A stretch of 14,390 nt of DNA from the NCBI GenBank assembly GCA_002402575.1, contig DHGD01000101.1:1003-15392 (forward strand), written 5' to 3'. This document shows positions 1 to 6,666 of this stretch, one piece after another (the stretch's first letter is position 1; the number at the start of each line of letters is the position of its first letter). The notes below the pieces were generated by a model that worked only from the letters and a program-made list of their open reading frames with translations, was not told the DNA's origin and did not search any database. This DNA comes from Syntrophomonas sp. UBA4807. Its GTDB lineage: Bacteria; Bacillota; Syntrophomonadia; Syntrophomonadales; Syntrophomonadaceae. The position numbers were made by a program, and so were the translations under genes.

Positions 1-121
1 TGACCAATATTTTCAATGAAATTTTTGCGCTTTAACATTCAGAGTCAAACCTTATCAGGCTGCCATTTTAGCCAATTCCGTGCTATACAGCCAACAACGT
101 AAACATTGTATCAGCCACAAA

Positions 122-153
122 AAGAACGCTTTCAATTCAGAGAAAGCGTTCTT
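122..153 (-). terminator. Rho-independent terminator of the regulator gene
   Basis: A perfect 12-bp inverted repeat (AAGAACGCTTTC at 122-133, GAAAGCGTTCTT at 142-153) encloses an 8-base loop. Read on the minus strand, the hairpin runs directly into TTCTTTTTG, giving the U-rich tail of an intrinsic terminator. It lies about 70 bases past the regulator stop codon, as expected for the end of that transcript. Confidence 0.85.
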
Positions 154-190
154 AGACAGTCTGAACAAGAAAAGCGGTGTGTTGAGGCGA

Positions 191-212
191 ACCAATGTGA
201 GGCTACAATTGG
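191..212. repeat. Inverted repeat ACCAAT-N10-ATTGGT after the regulator stop
   Basis: The arms ACCAAT (191-196) and ATTGGT (207-212) are perfect complements 10 bases apart. The right arm sits in ACAATTGGT (205-213), a 9-mer that also occurs in the palindrome at 2173-2186 in the regulator's own promoter region. It could be a weak hairpin in the 3' untranslated part of the regulator mRNA, or a remote operator. The sequence does not decide between these. Confidence 0.35.
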
Positions 213-225
213 TTTCCCAACTATA

Positions 226-2028
226 TCAACGGGCGATATTATAGGCGTACATTTTCTTGTATAGGGTGTTACGGGTTATACCCAGGATTTTGGCTGCTCT
301 GGAAATATTGCCATTCGCTGATTGCAGGGCATCAAGCACCGCTTTTTTCTGATAGTCTTCCATATTACCATTTACTCCCAGGTCAGCCTTGCCGGCTTTG
401 TTCAGAAAACAAGCCGGCAGGGAGCCGACTTCGATCCTGCCGTCTGACGAGGTCAAAAGCATGGTTTCTAGAACATTATACAGTTCTCTGACATTTCCTC
501 TCCAGTTATGCTTTTCAAACCGGGTCAATACCTCCGCTTGCACCACCGGAAGCATGAGCCGATGTTCCTGGCACAGTTTATGCAAAATGTGTCGCACCAA
601 GAGGGGGATATCCTCCTGGCGCTGGCGCAGAGGCAGGGTCTCAATACCGACCACATTTAAGCGGAAATACAGGTCTTCACGAAAAGTACCATCCGATATG
701 GCCGCTTCCAGGTCGGCGTTGGTAGCCGCAACTATGCGCACGTCAAATTTTTTGGCGATACTGCCTCCCAGCCTGGTTACCGTCTTATCCTGAAGTACGC
801 GCAGAAGACTTACCTGCATGTCTGAAGGCATTTCCCCAATCTCGTCCAAAAACAGGGTGCCGCCTTCTGCCAGTTCAAATTTGCCCTTTTTGCCGCCTTT
901 TCGTGCCCCAGTAAAGGTGCCGTCCTCATAACCGAAGAGTTCGCTCTGCAATAATTCTCTGGGGATGGCTCCGCAGTTGACAGGCACGAACGCACCTTTG
1001 CGCCCGCTTTCCCAGTGAATGGCTTGAGCGAGAATCTCCTTGCCGGTGCCGCTTTCTCCTCTAATCAGCACATTACATGATTTATTGGCTACGTTCTTAA
1101 CGATCGTTTTGATCTTTTGGATTTCTGGTGATGCCCCGATGAAATCATCCAGCGGAGAATGACCCTGGTAATTATTCTGAAATTCGGGATTAGCTTTAAA
1201 GATCAGCATAAATTGAGGACTGTTATTCCAGGTACTGAAAGTGTGCTGATTAATTACTGTACAGGACACATCCCTCCCTTTGATATTAAAACGCAGTTGG
1301 TGAATGCGCTCAGCCGGGTTGAAACTTTCTCCCTTAATCAGCTCGGCAATATTGCAGCCAACAAGTTCGAAGTGATCCAGTCCCAGTATTTCGGAACTCT
1401 TTGCATTGGCTTCCATCACATGCAACTGATGGTCAATCAACAGTGCGCCATCAGATATTCCGTTGATGATAGAGTTGGCATAAACATGCAGCCTTTGTTT
1501 GTGTTGGTAGCGTTCCTGCACCAGCTGCGCCCCTAAATAGAATTTTATTTTGTTCTCACGGGGAATTTCATTCAACGATCCGTACATCAATATGCTGCTT
1601 ATTTGTTGAAAAATATCAAAAATGGGCGCCATCAAGGTATTGATCACAGCAGATGAATCTTCCACAAAAATCTCTGCCTCTACCGTTTTCCCATTCCTCA
1701 GGTCAATCATATTTGATTTGTTGATCCCGGTGGTGGCGTTACATCGCATACCCAAACCCAATTCCGGTCCCAGGCAGTAATAAACTATAAAACCTTCCGG
1801 ATCAACTATACAGCAAGAATCCCAGTTGCTATCCTGAGTGATCTGGCGGATCAGAGATTGGCTCATCTCGTAGATGTCGGTGAGGCGGCTTTGCTTGATT
1901 TGCATGGTATTGTCATTGAGTTTGGAATTCTCGTCATAACAAGGCGGGCAGCTAATCGATCTGGATACCCATGATTGGGATATCTGTTCCCATATCTCTT
2001 GAGAAGGCATCTTACTATTGACATCCAT
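226..2028 (-). CDS. Sigma-54-dependent enhancer-binding transcriptional regulator (AcoR-like; GAF/PAS sensor, AAA+, Fis-type HTH)
   Basis: This 600-residue protein should activate RpoN-dependent promoters by ATP hydrolysis. The N-terminus carries an I-x-x-S-W-x-x-R-S-like stretch (residues 16-24) of the kind seen in AcoR-type regulators. A GAF-like sensor region (about 48-170) and a PAS domain (about 183-280) follow. The AAA+ domain (about 295-530) has Walker A GESGTGKE (324-331), the sigma-54 contact loop as GTFTGA (370-375, instead of GAFTGA), Walker B TLFLDE (391-396), the FREDLYFRL arginine-finger region (449-457) and WRGNVREL (509-516). The C-terminal Fis-type helix-turn-helix spans about 572-592. 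There is no receiver domain, so it is not a classical two-component regulator; a small ligand such as an acyl-CoA or free acid sensed by GAF/PAS is plausible but unproven. The ATG start has AAGGAGG at 2038-2044, nine bases upstream. Divergent position and three nearby -24/-12 promoters suggest it controls the whole cluster and itself. Confidence 0.95.
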   Translation of the reverse strand: MDVNSKMPSQEIWEQISQSWVSRSISCPPCYDENSKLNDNTMQIKQSRLTDIYEMSQSLIRQITQDSNWDSCCIVDPEGFIVYYCLGPELGLGMRCNATTGINKSNMIDLRNGKTVEAEIFVEDSSAVINTLMAPIFDIFQQISSILMYGSLNEIPRENKIKFYLGAQLVQERYQHKQRLHVYANSIINGISDGALLIDHQLHVMEANAKSSEILGLDHFELVGCNIAELIKGESFNPAERIHQLRFNIKGRDVSCTVINQHTFSTWNNSPQFMLIFKANPEFQNNYQGHSPLDDFIGASPEIQKIKTIVKNVANKSCNVLIRGESGTGKEILAQAIHWESGRKGAFVPVNCGAIPRELLQSELFGYEDGTFTGARKGGKKGKFELAEGGTLFLDEIGEMPSDMQVSLLRVLQDKTVTRLGGSIAKKFDVRIVAATNADLEAAISDGTFREDLYFRLNVVGIETLPLRQRQEDIPLLVRHILHKLCQEHRLMLPVVQAEVLTRFEKHNWRGNVRELYNVLETMLLTSSDGRIEVGSLPACFLNKAGKADLGVNGNMEDYQKKAVLDALQSANGNISRAAKILGITRNTLYKKMYAYNIAR

Positions 2029-2069
2029 CTGATCAAACCTCCTTGAGAATATCCGTTACAGTTTATTAA

Positions 2070-2085
2070 TGCAAGTTTGATGCCA
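2070..2085 (-). promoter_or_regulatory. Sigma-54 (-24/-12) promoter of the regulator gene
   Basis: On the minus strand this reads TGGCATCAAACTTGCA, preceded by CC. It has the invariant GG and GC of the RpoN consensus with exact spacing. The predicted transcription start is near 2059, giving a leader of about 30 bases that contains the AAGGAGG site. An RpoN-dependent activator transcribed from an RpoN promoter implies autoregulation. Confidence 0.8.
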
Positions 2086-2172
2086 GGATTATTGCCTATA
2101 CCAGGATAGCGTAAAATAGGCTCTCAATCAATTAAGTGAGTCTGTTCTTTAATAATATTGCATTTTCGCTGA

Positions 2173-2186
2173 GACCACAATTGGTC
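2173..2186. promoter_or_regulatory. Palindrome GACCA-CAAT-TGGTC, candidate activator-binding site
   Basis: The perfect 5-bp arms lie almost exactly midway between the two opposed -12 elements (2071 and 2284), about 100 bases from each. That is a normal distance for an enhancer bound by a sigma-54 activator. Assignment to the neighbouring regulator is inference. Confidence 0.45.
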
Positions 2187-2193
2187 AATAATT

Positions 2194-2204
2194 ACACAGT
2201 GTGT
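2194..2204. promoter_or_regulatory. Palindrome ACACA-G-TGTGT, candidate activator-binding site
   Basis: This perfect 11-base inverted repeat lies eight bases beyond the preceding palindrome, about 80-90 bases upstream of the -12 element of the first dehydrogenase promoter. Its left half sits in the 9-mer ATTACACAG (2191-2199), which recurs at 4501-4509, about 70 bases upstream of the second metabolic promoter. This makes it a reasonable enhancer candidate. Confidence 0.45.
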
Positions 2205-2269
2205 AGCAAATATACATCTTACCATTTGAACACCAACCGCCAACAACAGCTTTAATGGCATTTGCTAAT

Positions 2270-2285
2270 TGGCATAGTATTTGCA
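2270..2285 (+). promoter_or_regulatory. Sigma-54 (-24/-12) promoter of the first dehydrogenase-SDR unit
   Basis: TGGCATAGTATTTGCA has the GG (2271-2272) and GC (2283-2284) of the RpoN consensus separated exactly as required. The predicted start of transcription is near 2296, leaving a leader of about 57 bases before the ATG at 2353. It faces the regulator's own promoter of the same class. Confidence 0.85.
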
Positions 2286-2352
2286 CAGTTGAACGATCAG
2301 TTACACTGGCGGTGTTACGGTTGTTTGCCGCAATTATAAGGGAGGAAGTAAG

Positions 2353-3468
2353 ATGTCATATTTTTTAAACGAAGACCAGCAGTTAATCAAGCAGGCTGCC
2401 CATGAATTCGCCCGGAATGAGGTTGAACCGCGGGTCGAGGAGATCGACAAAACCGGGCGCTATCCTCTGGATTTATGGAAGAGATGTGCTGAATTGGGCT
2501 ATACCGGGATATGCATTCCGGAAAGACTGGGCGGCTTAGGAGCGGATGTGACAACCGAAATGGTCGTGATGGAGGAATTGGGCAGGATATCTCCTGCTTT
2601 GGCCTTGATAATCGACGCTCACCTGTATGCGGTAGCAACCATAGCCGAACTGGGCACAGAAGAACAGAAGCAAAATTATGTTATTCCCTGTGCTCGCGGT
2701 GAGAAAATATGTGCTCTGTCCAGTACCGACCCGGCTGGGTCGACCAATTACAGCGAGTGGATGACCAATGCTGTAAAAGATGGCAGCGACTATGTTTTGA
2801 ATGGCACCAAAGTCTTTACCACCAATGCCGATGTGGCAGATGTTTATGTGGTGCAGGCTCTTGCTGAGGAGGGCTTGAAGCAGTTTATCGTAGAAAAGGG
2901 CGCTTCAGGCCTGGAAACCGGTCATATCGAACACAAGCTGGGCCTGGCTGGTTCCAATACCGGTACGGTCAATTATAGGAATGTCAGGGTGCCAGCCTCC
3001 AATGTAATTAATCCAGGTGACAGTTCGGCGCTCTGGGTTCCGTTTTTGGATGTCGCCTCCATCGCACTGGGCATATCCGAGGAAGTCTATGAAAAAACCC
3101 TGAAATATCTCCTGCAAAGAACCAAAGCCGGCAAACCGCTGGCTTCCCTGGGACCGATTCCTTTCCAACTGGCAAAGATGGCCGCTCAGATAGAATTTGC
3201 TCGCAATTTTATCTATAATGCGGCACGTCTGTTTGACGAAGGAAGGCCCGACCCCAAGCTGCCGTTTATGGCCAAAGCGGTAGTGACCGAGATGGCGGTC
3301 GAAATAGCCAGTCGCTGTATCGAGCTGCATGGAGCGGTCGGATATTGCGAAGATACCGGAATAGCCAGGTATTTGCGCGATGCCCAGGGATTTACCATTG
3401 CTGAAGCATCAACCAATATCCATTGGTACCTGGTGGCTGCCATGATGGGAATACCTATGACCTACTAG
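2353..3468 (+). CDS. Acyl-CoA dehydrogenase family flavoprotein (first copy)
   Basis: This 371-residue protein has the normal length and full architecture of the acyl-CoA dehydrogenase family, which desaturates acyl-CoAs at C2-C3 (or reduces enoyl-CoAs) with FAD and passes electrons to an ETF. Visible motifs are STDPAGST (124-131, the flavin/substrate loop), GTKVFTTN (151-158), RTKAGKPLA (256-264, with Ala where Phe is usual) and ELHGAVGY followed by GIARYLRDA (324-344). Glu351, nine residues after Arg342, aligns with the catalytic Glu of the usual IYEGT motif, although the motif reads IAEAST. GGAGG lies seven bases before the ATG. It is first in a sigma-54 transcription unit and is followed 51 bases later by an SDR. 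The natural electron acceptor is probably the FixAB pair encoded downstream. Sequence alone cannot give the substrate. Confidence 0.93.
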   Translation: MSYFLNEDQQLIKQAAHEFARNEVEPRVEEIDKTGRYPLDLWKRCAELGYTGICIPERLGGLGADVTTEMVVMEELGRISPALALIIDAHLYAVATIAELGTEEQKQNYVIPCARGEKICALSSTDPAGSTNYSEWMTNAVKDGSDYVLNGTKVFTTNADVADVYVVQALAEEGLKQFIVEKGASGLETGHIEHKLGLAGSNTGTVNYRNVRVPASNVINPGDSSALWVPFLDVASIALGISEEVYEKTLKYLLQRTKAGKPLASLGPIPFQLAKMAAQIEFARNFIYNAARLFDEGRPDPKLPFMAKAVVTEMAVEIASRCIELHGAVGYCEDTGIARYLRDAQGFTIAEASTNIHWYLVAAMMGIPMTY

Positions 3469-3519
3469 AAGCAGCCCCCAAATTATCGTTATAACATCAC
3501 AATATAGGAGGTTTTGTAT

Positions 3520-4302
3520 ATGAAAATAGCAGGAAGCGTAGCATGGATTACCGGCGGAGCTAGTGGGATAGGAGAGGCTGCGGCTGAACGGCTGGTTGGG
3601 CAAGGCGCCAAGGTGCTTATCAGCGACATTAACGATATCAGGGGTAAGGACTTGGCCGCTCGATTGGGAGAGAATTGTCTGTATATGACAGCTGATAATA
3701 CCCGTTTGGAGGACCTGCAGGCTGCGGCCAAAACCGTCCTGGATAAATGGGGCAGGCTGGATATTGCCATTAATAGTGCCGGCCGTGCCGGCCTCGGCGA
3801 CTTTATGCTGACCCAGCCTCCTACCGCTGAACAGAGAGAAGACTTTGAATATGTGGTAAAGCTCAATTTGGTCGGGTCATACGATGTCGGCAGGATAGCT
3901 GCGTATGCAATGAGTAAAAACCAGCCTAACGAACACGGCGAGCGCGGGGTCATTATTCTAATAGCTTCAATGGCTGCTGACAAGGTTTGGCTGCCATTCT
4001 CACAGGGAACTGAGAGTATGACCATGGGTTATGGATCGTCCAAGGCGGGTATTCTGGGGTTGGGACGCGACTTGGCCGTGGCCGGTTCAGGCTATGGCAT
4101 CCGGGTGAACGTGGTTCAACCTGGTTATATTAAGACCCCATTGACAGATTTCCCTGAAGCACAGTATATCTGGCCTCCCATGCAGCTTTTCCCCAAAGAC
4201 GGGGGCCATCCGGACAACATAGCGGCCATGTGCCAACAAATTATCGAGAACTATTTCGTTAACCGGGCCAACATCCGGGTCGACGCTGGGGTGGTAGGTT
4301 AA
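3520..4302 (+). CDS. Short-chain dehydrogenase/reductase, HSD10-like (probable 3-hydroxyacyl-CoA dehydrogenase)
   Basis: This is a 260-residue classical SDR. It shows TGGASGIG (11-18), Asp36 at the end of the second strand (favouring NAD over NADP), NSAG (85-88), Asn116, Ser150 and YGSSK (Tyr171, Lys175), so the Asn-Ser-Tyr-Lys tetrad is complete. Stretches such as AERLVGQGA, GRLDIAINSAG, NLVGSYDV and ERGVII closely resemble human HSD10 as I recall it. HSD10 is a type II 3-hydroxyacyl-CoA dehydrogenase that acts on short and branched acyl-CoAs and some steroids. I therefore infer oxidation of a 3-hydroxyacyl-CoA. The ATG at 3520 is preferred over an in-frame TTG at 3514 because AGGAGG (3506-3511) is eight bases from the ATG but only two from the TTG. 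It is the last gene of its unit, with a terminator at 4361-4396. Confidence 0.9.
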   Translation: MKIAGSVAWITGGASGIGEAAAERLVGQGAKVLISDINDIRGKDLAARLGENCLYMTADNTRLEDLQAAAKTVLDKWGRLDIAINSAGRAGLGDFMLTQPPTAEQREDFEYVVKLNLVGSYDVGRIAAYAMSKNQPNEHGERGVIILIASMAADKVWLPFSQGTESMTMGYGSSKAGILGLGRDLAVAGSGYGIRVNVVQPGYIKTPLTDFPEAQYIWPPMQLFPKDGGHPDNIAAMCQQIIENYFVNRANIRVDAGVVG

Positions 4303-4329
4303 AAGACACGTCTAAAATCTAAAATTACT

Positions 4330-4359
4330 GGCTATGTGGGTTTTGGTTTAAACATAGCC
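4330..4359. repeat. Hairpin GGCTATGT/ACATAGCC downstream of the first SDR
   Basis: Perfect 8-bp arms (4330-4337 and 4352-4359) flank a 14-base loop. It stands immediately before the intrinsic terminator and is probably a 3' stabilising structure of the first transcript. Confidence 0.5.
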
Positions 4360-4360
4360 G

Positions 4361-4396
4361 GTAAAAAAGGCTGTTCATGGGGACGGCCTTTTTTAC
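4361..4396 (+). terminator. Rho-independent terminator ending the first metabolic unit
   Basis: The arms GTAAAAAAGGC (4361-4371) and GCCTTTTTTAC (4386-4396) pair perfectly. The stem continues inward with G-C, A-T and G-U pairs to an ATGG loop (4377-4380). The 3' arm contains six T residues, forming the U-tract. Its A/T symmetry could make it work in both directions. It separates the first dehydrogenase-SDR pair from the second. Confidence 0.85.
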
Positions 4397-4562
4397 TCTC
4401 GCTTACCACACCGGTTCATGATGTGAGCCATCCTTGCCGTCCTGAGCCGCAAAGCGGGGCAACAATGCGGATGATAACAAAATAAACAGCCTGCGCATTT
4501 ATTACACAGCAACGGAGGGCCTGTAATTTGCATCGAAGTCCATAAAACAGGTTTTACTAATC

Positions 4563-4578
4563 TGGCACTAACCTTGCA
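4563..4578 (+). promoter_or_regulatory. Sigma-54 (-24/-12) promoter of the second metabolic unit
   Basis: TGGCACTAACCTTGCA is close to the perfect RpoN consensus, with GG (4564-4565) and GC (4576-4577) correctly spaced. The predicted transcription start is near 4589, giving a leader of about 29 bases that includes AAGGAGGT (4603-4610). It follows a terminator, so it should be the main promoter for the second dehydrogenase, two SDRs and fixABCX. The 9-mer ATTACACAG at 4501-4509 may be part of an upstream activator site. Confidence 0.9.
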
Positions 4579-4617
4579 ATACTGATACGCAATCAACAAA
4601 ATAAGGAGGTTATATAT

Positions 4618-5745
4618 ATGTCGCGATTCCTTACCGAAGAGCAGGAACTGATAAGAAAGGTGGCGCGAGAATTCACCGAGAACGAAGTAAAACCACGGGC
4701 TATGGAGATTGACAAGGCCAATGACTTTCCCTTTGATCTGCACAAACGCTGCGGCGAACTGGGATTTCTGGGGGTTTTATTCCCGGAGTCAGTTGGCGGA
4801 CTGGGGCAGAGCTTTACTACTGCTTGTGTAATCTGTGAAGAGATCGCCAAAGAAGCCCCTGGGTTTGCCATCAGTCTTTTTGTCAGCATGGCGGCCCCTA
4901 CTTTTATGCTGGCCAAACCTGAATTGGCTATGAAGTATGTTCCCGATCTGATTGCCGGCAACAAGGTATGCTGCACTCCGATAACCCCGCCTGAGGGTTC
5001 CACCAATCATGCCGAATGGGGAGTATTTGGAAAAAGGGACGGCAACGACTGGGTGCTCAACGGAACCAAGCTGTATATCACCAATACCCGGGCGGCCGAC
5101 ATATTCATATGCCTCGGTCTCACGGAGGACTATCAAATGGGCTGCTGGATTGTGGAAAAGGGCACTCCCGGGGTGGAAGACAATCATGTGGAAAGAAAAA
5201 TGGGATGTGCAGGCAACAATTCCGGAACCTATGTATTCAACAACTGCCGCGTATCCAATGACAATTTCATCGTGCTTAATATGGAAGGCGATGTGGGCGG
5301 AGGCAATGCTCTATGCGCTTCAGTAGCCCTAGGCTGCGCGGAGGGCGTTTTTGCCAAAACCCTGGAGTTCGTAAAAGTAAGAACCCGTGGCGGCAAGCCC
5401 CTGGCCACCAAACAAGCTGTGTCACATCGTCTGGCCAGGATGTACGCCCAGATCGAAGGCGGCCGCTCTATGCTCTATGAAGCTACCCGTCTGGTTGAAG
5501 AAGGCAGATTGCAGGAAGCTAAAATACTGATAAACGCATCAAAATACACCGTGACCGAAATGGCTGTAGACGTAGCCCGGCAATGCGTGCAGCTGCATGG
5601 CGGCATGGGATATTGCGAAGATGCCGGCATTGCCCGCTACTTAAGAGATGCCATGGGAACCACCATCGCCGACTGCACTCCGGATTTACATCTGGAATCG
5701 ATTGCATTCCAATTAGGATGTCCTGAAGCTGAAATGCCTTGTTAA
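4618..5745 (+). CDS. Acyl-CoA dehydrogenase family flavoprotein (second copy, Asp at catalytic-base position)
   Basis: This 375-residue protein is a paralogue of the dehydrogenase at 2353. They share the N-terminal pattern MS-x-FL-x-E-x-Q-x-LI and the block GYCEDxGIARYLRDA. Recognisable family motifs are GTKLYITN (149-156), RTRGGKPLA (255-263) and QLHGGMGY (325-332). Two positions are unusual. The residue nine after Arg343, normally the catalytic Glu, is Asp352 (in IADCT). The conserved TEP of the substrate loop is replaced by TPPEGST (123-129). By eye, the alternative helix-G base used by isovaleryl-CoA dehydrogenases is Gly here, so Asp352 is the best candidate base. It may therefore act on an unusual acyl-CoA or mainly as a reductase; this is inference. 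AAGGAGGT lies seven bases before the ATG. It is the first gene of the unit carrying fixABCX. Confidence 0.92.
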   Translation: MSRFLTEEQELIRKVAREFTENEVKPRAMEIDKANDFPFDLHKRCGELGFLGVLFPESVGGLGQSFTTACVICEEIAKEAPGFAISLFVSMAAPTFMLAKPELAMKYVPDLIAGNKVCCTPITPPEGSTNHAEWGVFGKRDGNDWVLNGTKLYITNTRAADIFICLGLTEDYQMGCWIVEKGTPGVEDNHVERKMGCAGNNSGTYVFNNCRVSNDNFIVLNMEGDVGGGNALCASVALGCAEGVFAKTLEFVKVRTRGGKPLATKQAVSHRLARMYAQIEGGRSMLYEATRLVEEGRLQEAKILINASKYTVTEMAVDVARQCVQLHGGMGYCEDAGIARYLRDAMGTTIADCTPDLHLESIAFQLGCPEAEMPC

Positions 5746-5773
5746 TAAACACAATTGAAAGGTGGTTATAATA

Positions 5774-6625
5774 ATGGACCTAAAGGGCAAAGTTGTATGG
5801 ATCACCGGCGGGGCCTCCGGAATCGGCCTGGCAACGGCACGAGCTGTATTGGGTAAAGGATCTAAAGTCCTTATTACAGACAAAAATGTTGTCCTGGGCG
5901 AAAAAGTAGCTGCAGAATTAGGCCCCGACGTATTGTTTAAACCGGCTGATCAGACCAAACCGGATGAGATGATCGCCGCAGTGGAAGCGGCCTATGAAAA
6001 ATGGGGCAGAATTGATGGCCTGGTTAATTCGGCAGGTTTGGGAAGCGCTGTCAATGCGCTGCCGATAACTCTGGAATTAACCTCACCTACCCAATTCAGA
6101 TATGTTGTTGATATGGAAGAAGCCAAGAAGGGTATCGTGCCCCTCGAACCTTTCATGGTGGACATCAATATAGACCTGGTCGGCTCTTTTAATGCCGCCC
6201 GAATTGCTGCCTACTATATGGTAAAAAATGAACCTGACGAGCATGGCGAACGCGGCAGCATGGTAATGCTATCTTCAATGGCAGCCGATAAATATGCTCT
6301 AGGTAATGCTGCCGGTTATGCGGCCGCCAAGGCCGGGGTTCTGGGATTGAGCCGGGAAATCGCCTATGGCTGTGGCTCCGCCGGCATCAGATGCAATGCC
6401 ATACTTCCCGGTTCCATTGATACTCCTCTGATCAGTATTGACCAGTATCCCGAGGAATTCCGACCGGTCGCCGAAGTAATCTTCGCTGATGCCCTATACA
6501 AACAGTGTTTCCCCGGCACCAAGAATGGAAAGCCTGAAAACATCGCTTCAATGGCAGTTGAACTGCTGCAGAATTGGTTTGCCACCGGTGGAGAATACCG
6601 GGTGGATGGCGGATACAGATCTTAA
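5774..6625 (+). CDS. Short-chain dehydrogenase/reductase, HSD10-like (second copy)
   Basis: This 283-residue SDR is a paralogue of the one at 3520. It has TGGASGIG (11-18), Asp36 for NAD preference, NSAG (85-88), Ser168 in SSMAADK and YAAAK (Tyr182, Lys186). Between NSAG and the alpha-4 helix it has about 18 more residues than the first copy (region 95-128). The tetrad Asn of the N-L-V-G motif appears as Asp134 (I-D-L-V-G). That change may weaken or alter catalysis, so substrate and direction are uncertain; 3-hydroxyacyl-CoA dehydrogenase is the default guess. The start is ATG 5774, eight bases after AAAGGTGG (5758-5765); an in-frame GTG at 5762 lies inside that binding site and is rejected. 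It begins 28 bases after the second dehydrogenase and is cotranscribed with it. Confidence 0.9.
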   Translation: MDLKGKVVWITGGASGIGLATARAVLGKGSKVLITDKNVVLGEKVAAELGPDVLFKPADQTKPDEMIAAVEAAYEKWGRIDGLVNSAGLGSAVNALPITLELTSPTQFRYVVDMEEAKKGIVPLEPFMVDINIDLVGSFNAARIAAYYMVKNEPDEHGERGSMVMLSSMAADKYALGNAAGYAAAKAGVLGLSREIAYGCGSAGIRCNAILPGSIDTPLISIDQYPEEFRPVAEVIFADALYKQCFPGTKNGKPENIASMAVELLQNWFATGGEYRVDGGYRS

Positions 6626-6666
6626 TTGCCGTTGAAATCAACCTAAATTAGAAAGGAGCCATGACA

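Noticed and set aside
1..112. Partial gene at the left edge
   Set aside because: No frame with coding character or a ribosome binding site is seen in these bases on either strand.
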